From the NCBI GenBank assembly GCA_033675545.1, contig JAWDGP010006261.1, positions 1 to 64,000 on the forward strand: a stretch of DNA of 64,000 nucleotides. The letters run 5' to 3'. The notes below the pieces were generated by a model. It was given only the letters and a program-made list of their open reading frames with translations. It was not told the DNA's origin and did no database searches. Both the position numbers and the translations under genes were made by a program. The stretch is from Elysia crispata (Eukaryota > Mollusca > Gastropoda > Plakobranchidae). Positions 12,596-44,315 of the stretch are shown here, piece by piece. Numbering within the stretch: the first letter of the stretch is position 1; every line of letters starts with the position of its first letter.

Positions 12596-13310
12596 ATGGA
12601 AATCACTCTAGAGGATCTAGACAATCAAGAGTTTGACACAAATGGAATTATGATAACTTATAGGAAAGAGAGCTACCCAGTGTAGTTGGCATGATATTTC
12701 AAGTAACTCTGAATAGAACGACTGGACCAGACGGGGAAGAGGAGGATAGTTTTTACCAAGTTTATAGACTTGAGGATCCTACACGGTGGTTCCTTATAAC
12801 AAATAAACCTGAAGCTGACTTACTAAACAATACAACAAAAATAGTCAACAATCAACCATTCTCTCTGTACTTTAAAAGAAGAGAAGAAGAAATCCTAATT
12901 ATAAGAATATTATAGGCTCCACCCAAACTAAAATTATAGTGAGCAGACCCGAAGACGCTAAAGCCAGCAGTCGAATAGACCCAAAAACGTACCCCATTGT
13001 GTAAACGTAAATTTTAGAGACAGTAAAACTGTTAAATGAATGTTGTTGTTTGTTGTAATAAGAAATCGAAGACAACAGTGTTGCTGGTGCAATATTACTG
13101 AACACTGGCCCTACAAATGTTTGAAAAGAGGGGAGAGAAGGGCAAAGGAGAAAGTGTGTTGGAAAGACGAGAAATGCAGAACACAGCTCACCCGAGAAGT
13201 TATGTGAGCGCGCTCTCAGGCGGAGAGAGTATCGGAGGAGACCAGGTATAACTGAAAAGCTCAAAACACAAAGAAGGCATGAAAAATTAACCAAAGAAAG
13301 TTGAAAAGAA
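12596..13310 (+). pseudogene. Degraded coding remnant, possibly retroelement ORF1-like
   Basis: A frame starting at 12596 (MEITLEDLDNQEFDTNG) stops at about 12680. One nucleotide out of phase it continues as a 74-codon frame (12691-12915) with NRTTGPDGEEEDSFYQVY, RLEDPTRWFLITNKPEAD and NNQPFSLYFKRREEE. After more stops, a basic frame at about 13130-13305 includes AEHSSPEKLCERALRRRE. The codon use and charge pattern look like real protein broken by small indels. The basic end is loosely reminiscent of ORF1 proteins of jockey-like non-LTR elements, but no zinc knuckle or reverse transcriptase is visible. The family is not established. It lies just before the satellite array. Confidence 0.3.
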
Positions 13311-13618
13311 GGAAAAAGATGGAGGAGAAATAGAGGAAAGCATAAAGAACACTGTAATCGCCTCGATCATAGGAAAGAAAGAAGACTAAGAAATTGGAAA
13401 CTCTAATACAGAAGGCCGTGACCGACAAAATCAAATGTAGACGACACAGACGAGGAGGATAGAACGGAGACTTTCCAAACACCCAACGCTAGAGTCGCTA
13501 CTGACACAAAATCAGAAAACAAAGAGAAAAGCACACTTAGGAAAGGATTCACTAAAACAACGCAAGATACGTCGATAAAATATAACTTAGCCAACTAGCC
13601 CAAAAAGCGAGACTGTTA

Positions 13619-13680
13619 AAAAATGGATTCTCCGGTGGCCATATTGTTTTTATGCTATATAAAGAGATAGAAATATAAGA
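13619..13680 (-). repeat. Inverted unit of the 54-bp satellite
   Basis: Read on the minus strand this gives TCTCTTTATATAGCATA then CAATATGGCCACCGG, the same order as the direct units beginning at about 13.74 kb. It marks a head-to-head switch at the left edge of the array. Confidence 0.75.
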
Positions 13681-13739
13681 ATTGCATTCCCGCCGGGAAA
13701 TTCTTTTTTTTTCTTTTTTTTTTTTCATCTCTATAATTA

Positions 13740-16140
13740 ACATAATTTTATTATGGCCTGCGGGAAGTTCTAAGGTTTAAATCTCTATAAATAGCATTAC
13801 TTCAATATGGCCGCCGGGAAATTTTATTTTAATTTTATTTTTTTTTTCCATCTCTATAAATATTATAATTTCAATATGGCCGCCGGGAAATATTAAATTT
13901 TCGATCTCTATAAATAGCATAATTTCAATATGGCCGCCGGGAAATTCTAATTTGGTAATATCTATAAATAGCATAATTTCAATATGACCGCCGGGAAATT
14001 TTATCTTATTCCATCTCTATAAATAACATAATTTCAATATGGCCACCGGGAAATTCTAATTTGGCTTTCTATAAATAGCATAATTTCAATATGGCCGCCG
14101 TAAAATTTCAATTGGGCAATTTCTATTAATAGCATATTTTCAATATGGCCGCCGGGAAATTTTATTTTATTCCATCTCTGTAAGTAGCATAATTTCAATA
14201 TGGCCGCCGGTTAATTTCAATTTGGCAATCTCTATAAATAGTGTAATTTTTATATGACCACCGGGAAATTTTATTTTATTCCATCTCTATAAATAACATA
14301 ATTTCAATATGGCCACCGGGAAATTCTAATTTGGCTTTCTATAAATAGCATAATTTCAATATGGCCGCCGGAAAATTTCAATTGGGCAATTTCTATAAAT
14401 AGCATATTTTCAATATGGCCGCCGAAAGTTTTTTTTTATTCCATTTTATAAATAACATAATTTCAATATGGCCGCCGGGAAATTCTAATTTGGCAATCTC
14501 TATAAAGTGCACAGTTCCAATATGGCCGCCGGTTAATTTCAATTTGGCAATCTCTATAAATAGTATAATTTCAATATGGCCGCCGGGAAATTTTATTTTA
14601 TTCCATCTCTATAAGAAGCATAATTTCAATATGGCCGCCGGTTAAATCTAATTTGGCAATGTCCATAAATCGCATAATTTCAATATGGCCGCCGGGAAAT
14701 TTAAATTTGGCAATTTCTATAAATAACATAATTCCAATATGGCCGACGGTTAATTCCAATTTGGGAAACTCTATAAATAGCATATTTTCAATATGTCCTC
14801 CGAGAAATTTTATTTTTTTCCATCTCTATAAATAACATAATTTCAATATGGTTGCCGGGAAATACTAAGTTTTCCATCTCCTTAAATAGCATAATTCCAA
14901 TATGGCCGCCGGTTAATTCTATTTTGGTAATATCTATAAATAGCATAATTTTAATATGGCCGACGTTTATTTTCAATTTGGCAATCTCTATATATAGCAT
15001 AATTTCAATATGGCCGCCAGGAAATTTTATTTTGTTAATATCTATAAATAGCATAACTCCAATATGACCGACGGTTCATTCCAATTTGTCAATCTCTATA
15101 AATAGCATAATTCCAATATGGCCGCCGGCAAATTTTATTTTTTTCCATCTCTATAAATAACATTATTCCAATATGACTGCCGGTTACTTCTATTTTGGTA
15201 ATTAATATCTATAAATAGCATAATTTCAATATGGCTGCCGAGAAATACTAAGTTTTCGATCTCTATAAATAGAATAGTTCCAATATGGCCGCCTGGAAAT
15301 ATTATTTTTCCATCTCCGTAAATAGCCAATACGGCCGCCGGGGATTTAAATTCTAGTGCTTCGATCTCTATAAATTCTAGTGCTTCGATCTCTGTTAATA
15401 GTCTAATTTAAATATGGCTGCCAGGGATTTCCGATTTTTTTCCATATATAGCATATTTTCAATCAGGTCGCCGGGGAATTCTTATTTTTATCTCTATAAC
15501 TAGCATTATTTCAATATGGCCGCCAGGTAATCAAATTCTAGCGTTTCTATCTCTATAAATAGCATTACTTCAATATGGCCGCCGGCTAATTCTATTTCTT
15601 CCATAAGTATGAATAGCATAAGTTCAATATGGCCGCCGGTTTCCGGGGAATTTTAAATTTTTGGCCTCTATATCTATAAAAAGCATAGTTTCAATATGGC
15701 CGCTTGGGAATTGAATTCTAATTTTTCTATCTCTATAAATAGAATAATTTCAATATGGCCTCCGGGGAATCGAATTCTAAGTTTCCATCTCTGAAAATAG
15801 CACATGGCCGCCGTGGAATCGAACTTTGTGTTTCGAACTCTATAAATAGCTTAATTTCAAATATGGTCGCTTGGAATCGAACTGTAGCGTTTCTATCTCT
15901 ATAAATCGCATAATTTCAAAATGGCTGCCGAAGGATTCTAATTCATAATTTAATTATGGCCGCCGGGGATTTCTGTTTTTTCCATCTCTATAAATAGCAT
16001 AATTTCAAGTATGCCGCCGTGGAATCGAATTGTACTGTTTCGAACTCTATAAATAGCCTATGATCAATATCGTCACTGCGGAATCGAATTATAGTGTTTG
16101 TATCAATATAAATAGCCTAATTTCAATGTGTCCCGCGGGA
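13740..16140 (+). repeat. Satellite/minisatellite array, ~54-bp unit, about 44 degenerate copies
   Basis: The unit is approximately CTCTATAAATAGCATAATTT then CAATATGGCCGCCGGGAAAT plus a variable AT-rich spacer. Core spacing is mostly 53-57 bp. Because the unit is often exactly 54 bp it stays open in several frames and yields artefactual 18-residue protein repeats on both strands (MLFIEI...FPGGHIEI). The left part is homogeneous. From about 15.3 kb the units become longer and more diverged, some with a GAATCGAATTCTAGCGTTTC spacer shared with the inverted block at 17.3-17.6 kb. Two features persist: the TATAAATA octamer and the GC-rich ATGGCCGCC core about 20 bp downstream. Confidence 0.95.
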
Positions 16141-16624
16141 AATTTAAAGGGATAGGGCCGTAGATTCAAGGATGACAAGATCAAGCAGGATGCACTGGCC
16201 GTTTCTATTAAAAAAGAACATAGAATCTGAGGTCTAAGGAACAGAGAGCTAAATAAACAAAATTAAAGGAAAATAACCGAAAAATCTGACCGGAAATTAA
16301 GGTAAAACAATGAACTCCACCCATAAATGACTCAAAATAGAGGGAGAAAGGGCAATAAATGTAACATTAAAAACCAAACTGTAAATAACCAATTTTAAAC
16401 TTAAATAAGAAATTAAAGAAATAGGGCGGAAAACGATAATCAGTGCTGTATTACCTGACATATCGACGGCTGAGACTATAACAAGTACACTTAAAAAAAA
16501 AAAAGACAAGCAGAGCACGGAATATTTTTGATAGAAGAGATTCATAGCTAATGCTGAGAGCATTGAATTTTACTAACAAGTAGAAAAGAGAGGGTGAGGT
16601 GGTGAACAGATGGACGGTACATTA

Positions 16625-16626
<2 letters not shown>
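16141..16626. other. Unique sequence between satellite and GA arrays
   Basis: No gene, repeat or RNA recognised. The one open minus-strand frame (16297-16563) is hydrophobic and low complexity, with nothing to support it. Confidence 0.4.
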
Positions 16627-16857
<231 letters not shown>

Positions 16858-17271
16858 TAGAAGCTCGACAAATTGCTGTGACAGAGCTAATTTCTAGATC
16901 CCAGCATCTTTTTTGCCAAAATGAGGGGAAGATCTAGAAGTAGATTCTAGATTTTAAAAAAAATGTTTCTTTGAAAACACTTTAAAATGTTTTTATTATC
17001 TAGCTGTAAGACTTTGGGGACACAGCGAAATTTAAGCCAGCATGGCCACTTTGTTCGGTTCTTTTCAACTCTTACAATCTTGTAATCATCAGGCTATCAC
17101 CAATCGTATTCTGTTGATCTTCGTCGTCAAAGCCGTTCTTCTGGTTGTTGTTGTTGTTGTTGTTGTTTTCCTTCTTCTTCATCTTCGACAAGTACCTCTA
17201 CCAGAATGACCAAAGAGAGATCAAAGAGGGTTCCCTTCCCTACACTAGACTAAATTGGATCTTGTTTTACT

Positions 17272-17645
17272 ATGCTGATTTATAGAAAAAGAAACACATG
17301 TATTCGATGTTATGTTAATTCATGGCGATAGAAACACTTGAATTCGGTTATACAGTGATAATGTTGATTTATTATGCTGGTTTATACAGGAAAAAAATCT
17401 AGAAATCGATTCTAAAGTGATGATTTTGTATTGTTATGCTGCTTTATACTGATAGAAACACCAGAATTCAGTGATGATATTTTATTTTTATGCGGGTTTA
17501 TGGAGATAGAAAAACTAGAATTTGATTCTACAGTGATGAAATTGTATTAAGCTGGTTTAGAGAGATAGAAACGCTAGAATTCGATTCTACAGTGATGGTT
17601 TTGTATTATTTTGCTGGTTTATGGAGATAAAAAGCAAGGATTTGA
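17272..17645 (-). repeat. Six to seven ~60-bp sub-repeats, inverted relative to the satellite array
   Basis: Plus-strand units run ATGCTGGTTTATGGAGATAG, then AAACGCTAGAATTCGATTCT, then ACAGTGATGATTTTGTATT. Reverse-complemented, the core gives AGAATCGAATTCTAGCGTTT and CTATCTCT, which matches spacers of diverged satellite units at about 15.53, 15.77 and 15.88 kb. So this is a related family in the opposite orientation. Confidence 0.8.
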
Positions 17646-20413
17646 ATTTACAGTAAATGTTTGCAAAAACGTTTGCTGCCTGATAGCTGGAAAACACAAT
17701 CATGTATCGGCTAAAATAAAAAGCCACAAAAGACAACCAGCGACAATTTCTGTGAAAGGCCACATATCATTATCAAATGCGTGAAATAACATGCTGCTGT
17801 ATGAAAAAAAGTCTGTATGTTCACTTTAAAAACAATCATGAAATTATGTGCATGTGACTAGGTGTACATTGCATGCATTGCTCACTCAGTACCTTCAGCC
17901 TGATCACGATGTTTATTTTTAATGTTATTAGCTAGAGAACTTGAATTAATTTCTCTGAAAAACATGTCCCTCGTTTAAATTTTCGGAAGCTTAAATAAAT
18001 CTAACAACATACATGAAATTCGTGTTCTTTATTAAAAAATATTCGTATATTTAGGTGGAGTAATATGATATTAGTAATAACTACATATCCAAGTTTATGA
18101 CATTGCATGAGCTTAATGGAATGACTTTTTTTTATCATCAAACTCCAAAAATAATCTCCAGCTGTAAACAAGCTAGACACTCCAATTTTTTGTTTTACTT
18201 TTTGGGTAGTCTATCCATGAGCTGGCAGGGATATGCTGATCAAAAATATCAGATCTTTATACCAGCTTTGAGTGGCAGAAAATGCGGACGGTTAATAATT
18301 ATCAAGGCTCATTAATTTAAGGAGTTAAATCTATTCTTTTATAAGATATGATAATCATTTGGATACATTCACAATTCGTTAGGCAAGTCTGAATAGGGTT
18401 TTAATGAAAATGCAATTGTTTTTTCCACTGTTTTCTTGATTTTGCACCTTAACTTTTGTTTTGTTTTTCTTTTACTTATCAAAGCATTAATAATTAAGCT
18501 TGCAAATCATTTTCACATATATACATGTATAAATGTTTATTTTTTCCTAAGGCAAGTAAGCAGACAACTGCCTCATCAAGTTAAAAAAAAACTAATTAAA
18601 AGTACATGTGATTCAGTCTCAGGTTAATGAATGATGCAAAATATATCCTCAGTTCAACCAAAATATGTAGCAGCAAAAATCTCAGGAGCCCAGATAACAT
18701 TATGAAGCTGCCCACAGCAGTATTTCAACTTATATGTGACTCCTATTACACTCCGCATAACATTGTTTATCTTCACTCAGGCTATTGATGAGATTTTTAC
18801 TTCGAGCATAAACATACCCATAACCTGATCATGTTCCCGCATGACAACTGTGTACTGTCACTCTACAAGTGCCATTGCGACTGCCCATTCTGCAACTGTT
18901 TTATTCACCCGTTGTATCAGGTTGGCAATAAAATGATATGCATTCTATTTCTCAGATTTTAGAAATTTTCCAGACAAGCCCATCAAATCAAAGCCTTTTA
19001 TTTCCCTGTTTAAAATTGCCAGCCGATGAAGTTCCCCAACTTGCAATTACTATTGGCGAATTCAGAGGGGTTGCAACTCTAAGGCATCAGTTGCTCTGAG
19101 TTTTGGATAACTTACATAGGCATGAACTTATTCAAAATTAATCTGCTTTTAATCACTTAAATTATATGGCCAAAACTTTGGCAGAATCTACTTTAACATG
19201 GGATTTGAATAGGCAGCAAGTGCTGTAGTTTTCATATCACAGTACTGCATTTTTCTCTTAACACAGTGAACAGAAACTGGAAATGCTCAAACTGAAGGAG
19301 AAGTAATGGAAAAAAAGAGATGGCACTGCAAAAACGTGTAGGCTACCTTTAATGTATAGTTTATTCAGACTGCACTGATAAAAAAATCAGCAAATTTAAT
19401 TTTAACAATACTGTACATGAAATAATGCATGATTATGATTTTAAAAACTCACTCCTGGAAGTAATGGAAAAAAAAAGATGGCACTGCAAAAACGTGTAGG
19501 CTACCTTTAATGTATAGTTTATTCAGACTGCGTTGATAAAAAAATCAGCAAATTTAATTTTAACAATACTGTACATGAAATAATGCATGATTATGATTTT
19601 AAAAAATCACTCCTGGTGCTGAGAAGCAAAAGACCATTTTCTTTCTAGAAAAATTACAAAATATATATATATATATATCTATATCTATATATATATCCAT
19701 GTCTTTTCTAAAGTGAGAAGAGCAACTACAGGTGAAATATTAATAATAAATTAAATGTAAATGATTTGTTACCTCAAAGTTTCTTTGATATTAAAACAGG
19801 CTCTAGATATTAAGGTTACATCAGATGAAGTTGAAATGAAGTTTTATTTGTCTCATCGCCAGAAATTTTACATTAGATATAAATACTGTTGACTTTTGCT
19901 TGCATATTGTTCAACGAAATAACAGCTTTACTTTGACCGTAGCTCATGGCCAAATGTAAGAGTATTTGTGCCTATCCTATACTCAGGTTGTATTGTGAAC
20001 CATAAATTCAGCTATACATTCAGTTTCAAGGGATGTTTACCTAATATTAGTTTTACATACATGAGGCACTCTGACTTTATCAGGCCCAAGTTACTTGTCA
20101 AAAAAATAAAAATTAGAAATCACTCTTTCTTATCTTTTTTCTTCAATTATCAAATGAAATATCTATGTACCTGCACATGATCAAGTTGTCTGGCTGAAAA
20201 TTCAGTTACTTGAATATAGCATTGAAAAGAAAGTATGATTAGAGTTAGGAATTAAATGACCAGATCCATTGACAAAAAGTTTTCATACTGCCACAATATA
20301 CATAAAGCTTTATTACAATCTGCACTATAAATGCAGGCAGTCCAGTATTAGAACAATCTAAACATATCAATTAATCCTATAAATCAAATAAAAATAATAC
20401 AAGTGCTAGATTA
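17646..20413. other. Region downstream of NOL6; no gene recognised
   Basis: AT-rich, with one tandem duplication (19300-19616) and an AT-rich microsatellite at about 19662-19697. Small open frames show no recognisable family. Confidence 0.5.
19300..19616. repeat. Two-copy tandem duplication, period 158 bp
   Basis: The copy starting at AAGTAATGGAAAAA (19301) repeats from 19459 with only a handful of differences (for example GCACTGATA against GCGTTGATA), so the duplication is recent. Confidence 0.92.
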
Positions 20414-20419
20414 TTTATT
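20414..20419 (-). promoter_or_regulatory. Candidate poly(A) signal of NOL6
   Basis: TTTATT on the plus strand reads AATAAA on the minus strand, about 215 nt after the NOL6 stop codon. It is a plausible spacing, but the hexamer is common in AT-rich DNA. Confidence 0.35.
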
Positions 20420-20633
20420 TCTTGTTGATAAAGCCCACCCAAAATCTTTTATGAGCTATGAAGTAAGTGCCTGAAATATTTATATTATTAATGAATCACT
20501 GCTATTGTTACAGCTTCCTTAGTCTCCAAGTTGAGAGGATGAAAAGAAGGATATATTGTGCAGGTCTAAAAGGATAAAATCATTCAGAAAATATAAAATA
20601 ATTATCCATTCCATCAATTTGTAAGACAAAAGT

Positions 20634-40778
<20,145 letters not shown>

Positions 40779-41216
40779 GTCTAAATTTCATTCAATCTTT
40801 TCTGACTGGTCATTTAATTTTAAGTAATTTGAATGTCTTGACTTGATCCTCCAATGACGTAATCTCAGTTTCAAATTACTTTCAACTCTTTATTTCTATC
40901 TTAGTTACCTGCAGGCAAAAATAAGATGTCAAATGGATGAAATAAAAAACAATGACAAAGAGAACAGAAGAATAATTTCAATCACTGAAATCTCTCTTGA
41001 CATTTCCAATACTCTACATAAAGATTATTGGGTACTTTTTCACCTGTACACCCAACTTGCATTGGCATTTGAAATGATGTTTTTCTGTTAGATTTCTAAA
41101 TAGTTTTTGAAATATATGACTTTTTGTTTTGGATTATTTCTTCTTTCTTAACCTATTTAAGCGGACTGATTTGCTCGAGGTAGGTGCCATTTTGCATGTT
41201 AATTACTTCCGTCTTT

Positions 41217-41257
41217 CGCGCATGCGCAACAAGTTACAATTACCCATGCGCATGTGC
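41217..41257. promoter_or_regulatory. NRF1-type sites in a head-to-head promoter region (NOL6 / GINS4)
   Basis: GCGCATGCGCA at 41218-41228 is the palindromic core of the nuclear respiratory factor 1 motif. A second near-match, ATGCGCATGTGC, lies at 41246-41257. They are the most CpG-dense bases in an AT-rich stretch, about 440 bp upstream of the NOL6 ATG (minus) and about 220 bp before a candidate GINS4 5' exon (plus). NRF1 sites are typical of TATA-less bidirectional housekeeping promoters in animals. Use here is inferred. Confidence 0.55.
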
Positions 41258-41399
41258 AAATGAAGGCGCACTTTCATCGCGTCTTTTGTTTTTCTCATTT
41301 CATTGTCTTTACTCATTTGGCTCAACAGCTGATGTGTTTTGATCTTGATCGTGATTTTCTTCATGGCTGCTTGTGATAAGTGTTCTTTTGATTATTTCC

Positions 41400-41482
41400 A
41401 AGTTATTGCTGAAGTTAGTTATTAGTGAAGTAGAGGAAGATAGTGATACAGAGGTGTTCGAAGTAGCTGAGACGGAGTAAAG
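41400..41482 (+). other. Candidate non-coding first exon of GINS4 (5' UTR)
   Basis: A strong donor (AAAG/GTAAGAG at 41482/41483) follows the NRF1-like region. The first GINS4 coding exon is preceded by a good acceptor (TTTTTTCCAG at 44296-44305), so an upstream exon must exist. The start of this exon is a guess, and no transcript evidence is available. Confidence 0.4.
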
Positions 41483-41520
41483 GTAAGAGCTGTATTTATT
41501 ATTATTATTTTTTTTTACTC

Positions 41521-41812
41521 TGTGCTGTTTCTTGTCTTTCCGGTTCTTCTTGACCTTGATTTGATCGTATTGTTAAGTAAAAGTCGCTTCACTCTTGCCG
41601 GGGGGGGGGTTGAGGGGGGGCATCTCCTCTCATTTTTTTATGTATTTATTCTTTTTTTTTGGGGGGGGGGGGGGCCTCATTTTTTTTTTAATTATTTTTT
41701 TAACATTCCATAAAATTGCGCCTTTATAAAGTTACGTAATTGCGACAACTTTCACTTATAATACGATCACGGTCAAGGTCGACCGGAAAGACAAGAAACA
41801 GCACTCTGGTGA
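41521..41812. repeat. Inverted repeat, ~67-bp arms with a G-run-containing loop
   Basis: GTGCTGTTTCTTGTCTTTCC at about 41522 pairs with GGAAAGACAAGAAACAGCAC at 41785-41804. Pairing continues through GACCTTGA, GATCGTATT and AAGT with mismatches. The ~155-bp loop holds two poly-G runs (41601-41619 and 41661-41674) that could form quadruplexes. It resembles a small fold-back element. Confidence 0.85.
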
Positions 41813-41828
41813 GAGTGGGTGTACAGGT

Positions 41829-44083
41829 AAAAATTATTACTTGACACATTAGGCATGAAAGGATACATACTATCAGCTAGAAATGAGTGACTCTTAACTT
41901 CTTAAGAAAATTCAGACAGAAAGTTCTGTTATAAAAACATGTACACTATTACCAATGTTTTTTTATATCACGAAAAAGAGACTAATTTTGGAAACAACAA
42001 AGGTTTTCAAAGTTATTTAAACTACTATTCATAACTGAAAGCTTTTGGCAATGGAATAAATGAGTTTGTAAATTTTGATTCTGTATTTTTTAAGGCAAAA
42101 AAATGTCTCTACAAAAGACCAGCAGTAAGCAAATTTGTGCCAGATTAAATAGTCTAACAGTATTCAAAAAAGAAAAGCAATAGTTCTGACAGTGATAATA
42201 TCAGAATGAGGATTAAAGTATATTATCTTCAAAACAAGCATTAATCAGTAAGAAATTCAAACTACTTATGGCATAGGTCTAGATGTAAATAATAAAATAC
42301 AGACCAAAACACATTAAAATTTTAAATGTAATTGAGCTTTGTTTAGCAGCAATGAAAATCCATACGACCATTTTGAGATCAGACTCAAAGAGGGGTTTAA
42401 ATCAATCAAATTGTATTTGTAAACAAATCTAGAATTTTGAAGAATCGATTTAAACTCATATTTTAAATCTAAATTATGAATCAATTTAGATTCACCTTCT
42501 AGATCTAGTTATAATAACTAATATTATTTACTGATTACCACAATCAAGACCTAATCTAGATCTGGATGTAGATTAGAAATCAAGATAAAAAAAAAAAAAA
42601 CTGCATTTTTTTCCACAACTTATGTGGCTTGATTGCAAAACATACTTTCGGTGCGTCTGCTGATACAAATCCATCTCATCTAGGTATTTTTAGATATTTC
42701 TTAATTTATATTTTATGGATTCAATCCCTGATCTAGAAGGGTGTTTTACAATTACGATAACTTGTTATTTATGACTTGTAAACGGCATGAGGAGAAAGAA
42801 AAACCGAAAGTAGTCCTTGTCTGTCCAGACTATTTCCTGGCGGCAGGTTTACGAGAAGAAAACAATCATAAATTTTGGAATATAGACAAGAAATTGCAAA
42901 AGTTCATTGTATGTCACTGAAATAAATAGAAAAAGTATTGCAGAACTTTATTCGCCTATGATAGGATGCGAAATGTGAAAAAGTGAGGCTCATTCTGACC
43001 CTGTATGTGAATGATGTAGCTTTAGCTAATTTGGCATTTTATTTGCTCGCGGGAAGTCGAAATGAAAACATGTAAAAATAAGAAGAAACGAAAGCAAACA
43101 AAATTAAACAGTACCGATGACTATGTTTTGATCTCAGTAAGAAATAAAATGCCAAGTTGAGGAAATTTCTGTCATAGATATATACCTAGGAGCTTAGTTA
43201 ATTAGCCTGTTTGGAAGATAAGAAATGCGAATCGTCTACACTAATAGCAACACTACTTAGACTCAAGATCTAGATATATATCTAGATCTAGAATCTAGAT
43301 AAGATCAAACTCTCAATTTCGTAACAAGAAGGGCCCAAGGGTGGCAACACCCGTCTGCAAATCTCTCGGACATCTAAAAAAGCAATAGGTCTGTAAATGG
43401 TATAGATCCGTATTACATTCAGACTATAGATCCAAATAGATTTATTGATCGAATCTATCACAATCAAAACAGATCTAGATCTAGATCTATATAATCCTTT
43501 TAATCTAAGTCTGAAAAACATGCCTTGACTTTGAGGCCACCGCCAAAAGAAAAACAAGACCCTTCTTACATCTCAAGTTCTATCCAAACTCGATTGTTGT
43601 CATGCTTTACAAGCATCTCTCCTGAAAGATTTTATCAAGCGATCAAAGTTTTGCATTATTTATGAAGCGTGCATGATTCATTATATTCTTAATCAAATGG
43701 TGCCGACTTTTACAAAGCATATGTACCTGCAAGACATCTCAGATCATCATGTGATAAAAGCATCCTAAATGTACCAAACAAACAATACAAATTGTTCAGT
43801 TAATGTTCCTTCTGCCAATTAGTTCCTAAAATTCCACAATTGATCAAGAAAGCACCATCTTCCAAAATTCTGATTTGTATTCTAAAACAATGCCTATTCC
43901 GCGTTAGTGTTGACATGTGGCAAAATTTTATGTCATGTGCCTAATTGTCGTATCATTTACACATCATATTTCTTTCATTTTAGTTTAATATTTTCATTTA
44001 GCTATGGGTCTGGCCCCTTAGATTAAACAGCGCGATGAGCATGCTTTTTTTATGAAAGTGGGATAAAAAAATGTAACTTATTA

Positions 44084-44123
<40 letters not shown>

Positions 44124-44305
44124 GAGCATTATTGCACTGCAATTTTTTTTATGTCTCAGAATTCTGCCTTAAATTTGAAAGTGTAAACAGATTTAGAGAA
44201 GAAAAATATCTAAATCCTGATCTTTGCAATAATTTAAAATAGATGGCAAGAGAGGAGAAGAGGGAAAGTCATGCAATAAGTATGTTTATTACATGTTTTT
44301 TCCAG
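41829..44305. other. Presumed GINS4 5' UTR intron; no gene recognised
   Basis: AT-rich, with many TCTAGATC-type palindromes (42495-42565, 43265-43300, 43471-43490) and an ATT microsatellite at about 44084-44122. No coding signal. Confidence 0.5.
44084..44122. repeat. (ATT)n microsatellite
   Basis: Thirteen or so ATT triplets, shortly upstream of the first GINS4 coding exon. Confidence 0.9.
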
Positions 44306-44315
44306 ATTTTTTGAG

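Larger units (their letters stand above)
41042..41828. repeat. Short inverted repeat pair bracketing the NOL6/GINS4 upstream region
   Basis: ACCTGTACACCCA at 41042-41054 is the exact reverse complement of TGGGTGTACAGGT at 41816-41828, with partial extension (TTTTTC / GTAAAAA). This could be terminal repeats of an old insertion or chance. No target duplication is clear. Confidence 0.4.

Noticed and set aside
13777..15329. Open frames on both strands encoding 18-residue repeats (MLFIEI...FPGGHIEI)
   Set aside because: They arise from a 54-bp satellite unit being a multiple of three. The frames are open on both strands, are broken by spacer indels and have no start context.
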